Source: Pseudomonas sp. (GTDB lineage: Bacteria; Pseudomonadota; Gammaproteobacteria; Pseudomonadales; Pseudomonadaceae). From it: DNA of 15,944 bases. The notes beneath the pieces are model-generated. The model saw nothing but the letters and a program-made list of their open reading frames with translations, had not been told where the DNA came from and searched no databases. Positions 14,846 to 15,944 of this stretch are shown one piece after another (positions within the stretch are counted from its first letter, which is position 1; every line of letters begins with the position of its first letter). Position numbers and translations under genes: made by a program. The stretch is from the NCBI GenBank assembly GCA_003525045.1, contig DQGF01000201.1, positions 7,684 through 23,627 of the forward strand, written 5' to 3'.

Positions 14846-14892
14846 CGTCACGCTCAAACCCGCATAAAAATAATCAGTGGGAGATTTGAATT

Positions 14893-15944
14893 GTGAACAA
14901 TTCAAGCAACGCATCCGTCGTTCCAGAAAGTGATTCGGTTCTCGCTCGCGCCGTGAGCAAAGTGAAGAGACATGTACTCCCACTTTTCGTCATCATGTTC
15001 ATCCTTAACTACATCGACCGGGTCAATATCGGTTTCGTGCGCACGCACATGGAACATGACCTCGGTATCGGCGCTGCCGCCTACGGACTGGGCGCAGGTC
15101 TCTTCTTCATCGGTTACGCTCTCTTCGAAGTCCCATCCAACATGCTGCTGCAAAAAGTCGGGGCACGAATCTGGCTGACCCGCATCATGTTCACCTGGGG
15201 CATCGTCGCCACGATGATGGCGTTCATCCAGAACGAAACCCATTTCTACATTCTGCGTTTTCTGCTGGGTGTCGCTGAAGCGGGCTTCTTCCCTGGCGTG
15301 ATCTACTACTTCACCCGCTGGCTGCCAGGCATCGAACGCGGTAAAGCCATTGCCATTTTCCTCAGTGGTTCAGCCATTGCGTCGCTGATTTCAGGCCCGC
15401 TGTCAGGCGCCCTGCTGCAGATCGAAGGCTTCGGTTTTCACGGCTGGCAATGGATGTTTGCTATCGAAGGTCTGGCCTCGGTGGCGCTGGGCTTCTTTGT
15501 CTGGTTCTGGCTTGACTCCAAACCCCACGACGCAAAATGGATGACTCGCGAAGAGCAAGATGCACTGGTCGGCGCCATCGATCAGGAACAGCGTGAGCGT
15601 GAAGCGCTGACCACTGTCAAACCCACTATTGGCAAGCTGCTCAAAGACCGTCAGATCATGCTGTTCTGCGCCTTGTACTTCTGCATTCAACTGACGATCT
15701 ACGCAGCCACCTTCTGGCTCCCCAGTATCATCAAGAAGATGGGTGACCTGAGTGATGTGCAGGTGGGCTTTTTTAACTCAATTCCTTGGTTCATCGCCAT
15801 CATCGCCATGTACGCCTTCGCCTCGCTGTCAGGTAAGTTCAAGTTTCAGCAGGCCTGGGTCGCGACTGCACTGTTGATAGCGGCCGCCGGCATGTTCCTG
15901 TCCACCAGCGGTGGGCCAGTCTTCGCCTTCGTGGCTATTTGCTG
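14893..15944 (+). CDS. MFS transporter, ACS family, probable glucarate/galactarate porter (3' truncated)
   Basis: The frame is open to the window edge, giving about 350 residues of an expected 430-450. It starts at GTG with GGGAGA eight bases upstream; the next in-frame ATG lies inside helix 1. Helix 1 has NYIDRVNIGFV, followed by AYGLGAGLFFIGYALFEVPSN, FLLGVAEAGFFPGV and GWQWMFAIEG, all typical of GudP-like anion symporters. It is 80 bp after kdgD with a GC hairpin in the gap, so probably co-transcribed. This supports uptake of glucarate or galactarate, the pathway intermediates. AAAAATAA (14866-14873) ahead of the ribosome binding site is a candidate Hfq/Crc motif. It is a clear paralogue of the transporter at 211-1557. 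Confidence 0.88.
   Translation, partial: MNNSSNASVVPESDSVLARAVSKVKRHVLPLFVIMFILNYIDRVNIGFVRTHMEHDLGIGAAAYGLGAGLFFIGYALFEVPSNMLLQKVGARIWLTRIMFTWGIVATMMAFIQNETHFYILRFLLGVAEAGFFPGVIYYFTRWLPGIERGKAIAIFLSGSAIASLISGPLSGALLQIEGFGFHGWQWMFAIEGLASVALGFFVWFWLDSKPHDAKWMTREEQDALVGAIDQEQREREALTTVKPTIGKLLKDRQIMLFCALYFCIQLTIYAATFWLPSIIKKMGDLSDVQVGFFNSIPWFIAIIAMYAFASLSGKFKFQQAWVATALLIAAAGMFLSTSGGPVFAFVAIC

Overview
The window looks like a chromosomal catabolic region from a Pseudomonas of the fluorescens/syringae type. The grounds are moderately high GC, Pseudomonas-type operon layouts, an OprD-family porin, and a complete-looking oxidative uronate module (uronate dehydrogenase, aldarolactonases, KdgD). The assignment rests on gene content only; no rRNA, tRNA, IS element, CRISPR array or phage gene was seen.

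Region 1 (about 1-4310) is a minus-strand operon, gntR -> SDR dehydrogenase -> BKACE-family beta-keto-acid cleavage enzyme -> ACS-type MFS transporter. It has a good sigma70-like promoter with an inverted repeat in front of gntR. A bidirectional terminator at 40-70 closes its far end. The likely logic is import of an organic anion, oxidation of a 3-hydroxy acid to a 3-keto acid, then acetyl-CoA-dependent cleavage. The substrate cannot be read from the sequence.

Region 2 (about 4473-14812) is a uronate/beta-glucuronide module. On the minus strand are an OprD-type porin and an ExuT-like MFS transporter. Divergent from them on the plus strand are udh, an SMP-30 family lactonase and an exported GH79 (heparanase/beta-glucuronidase-type) glycoside hydrolase. 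Then follow, on the minus strand, an exported seven-bladed beta-propeller lactonase and a second FCD-type GntR regulator, and, on the plus strand, kdgD. The inferred flow is as follows. GH79 frees glucuronic acid outside the cytoplasm; the porin and MFS carry it in; Udh oxidises it to the aldarolactone; the lactonase opens this to glucarate/galactarate. After dehydration by an enzyme not in the window, KdgD makes 2-oxoglutarate semialdehyde.

Region 3 (14893 to the end) is a GTG-started, right-truncated ACS-type MFS transporter downstream of kdgD, probably for the aldarates themselves. It is paralogous to the transporter at the left end of the window.

The uronate genes are tied together by a repeated operator. 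CTTGTATGACAACACAT occurs identically at 7638-7654 and 13634-13650, with a 15/17 match at 7455-7471 and a half match at 13831-13847. Each copy overlaps a sigma70-like promoter: for the ExuT-like gene, udh, the GntR gene and kdgD. Several start regions also carry AANAANAA-type Hfq/Crc motifs. The approximately 300-nt udh leader contains a 14-codon ORF with a perfect Shine-Dalgarno sequence and an upstream 8-nt complement that could mask it.
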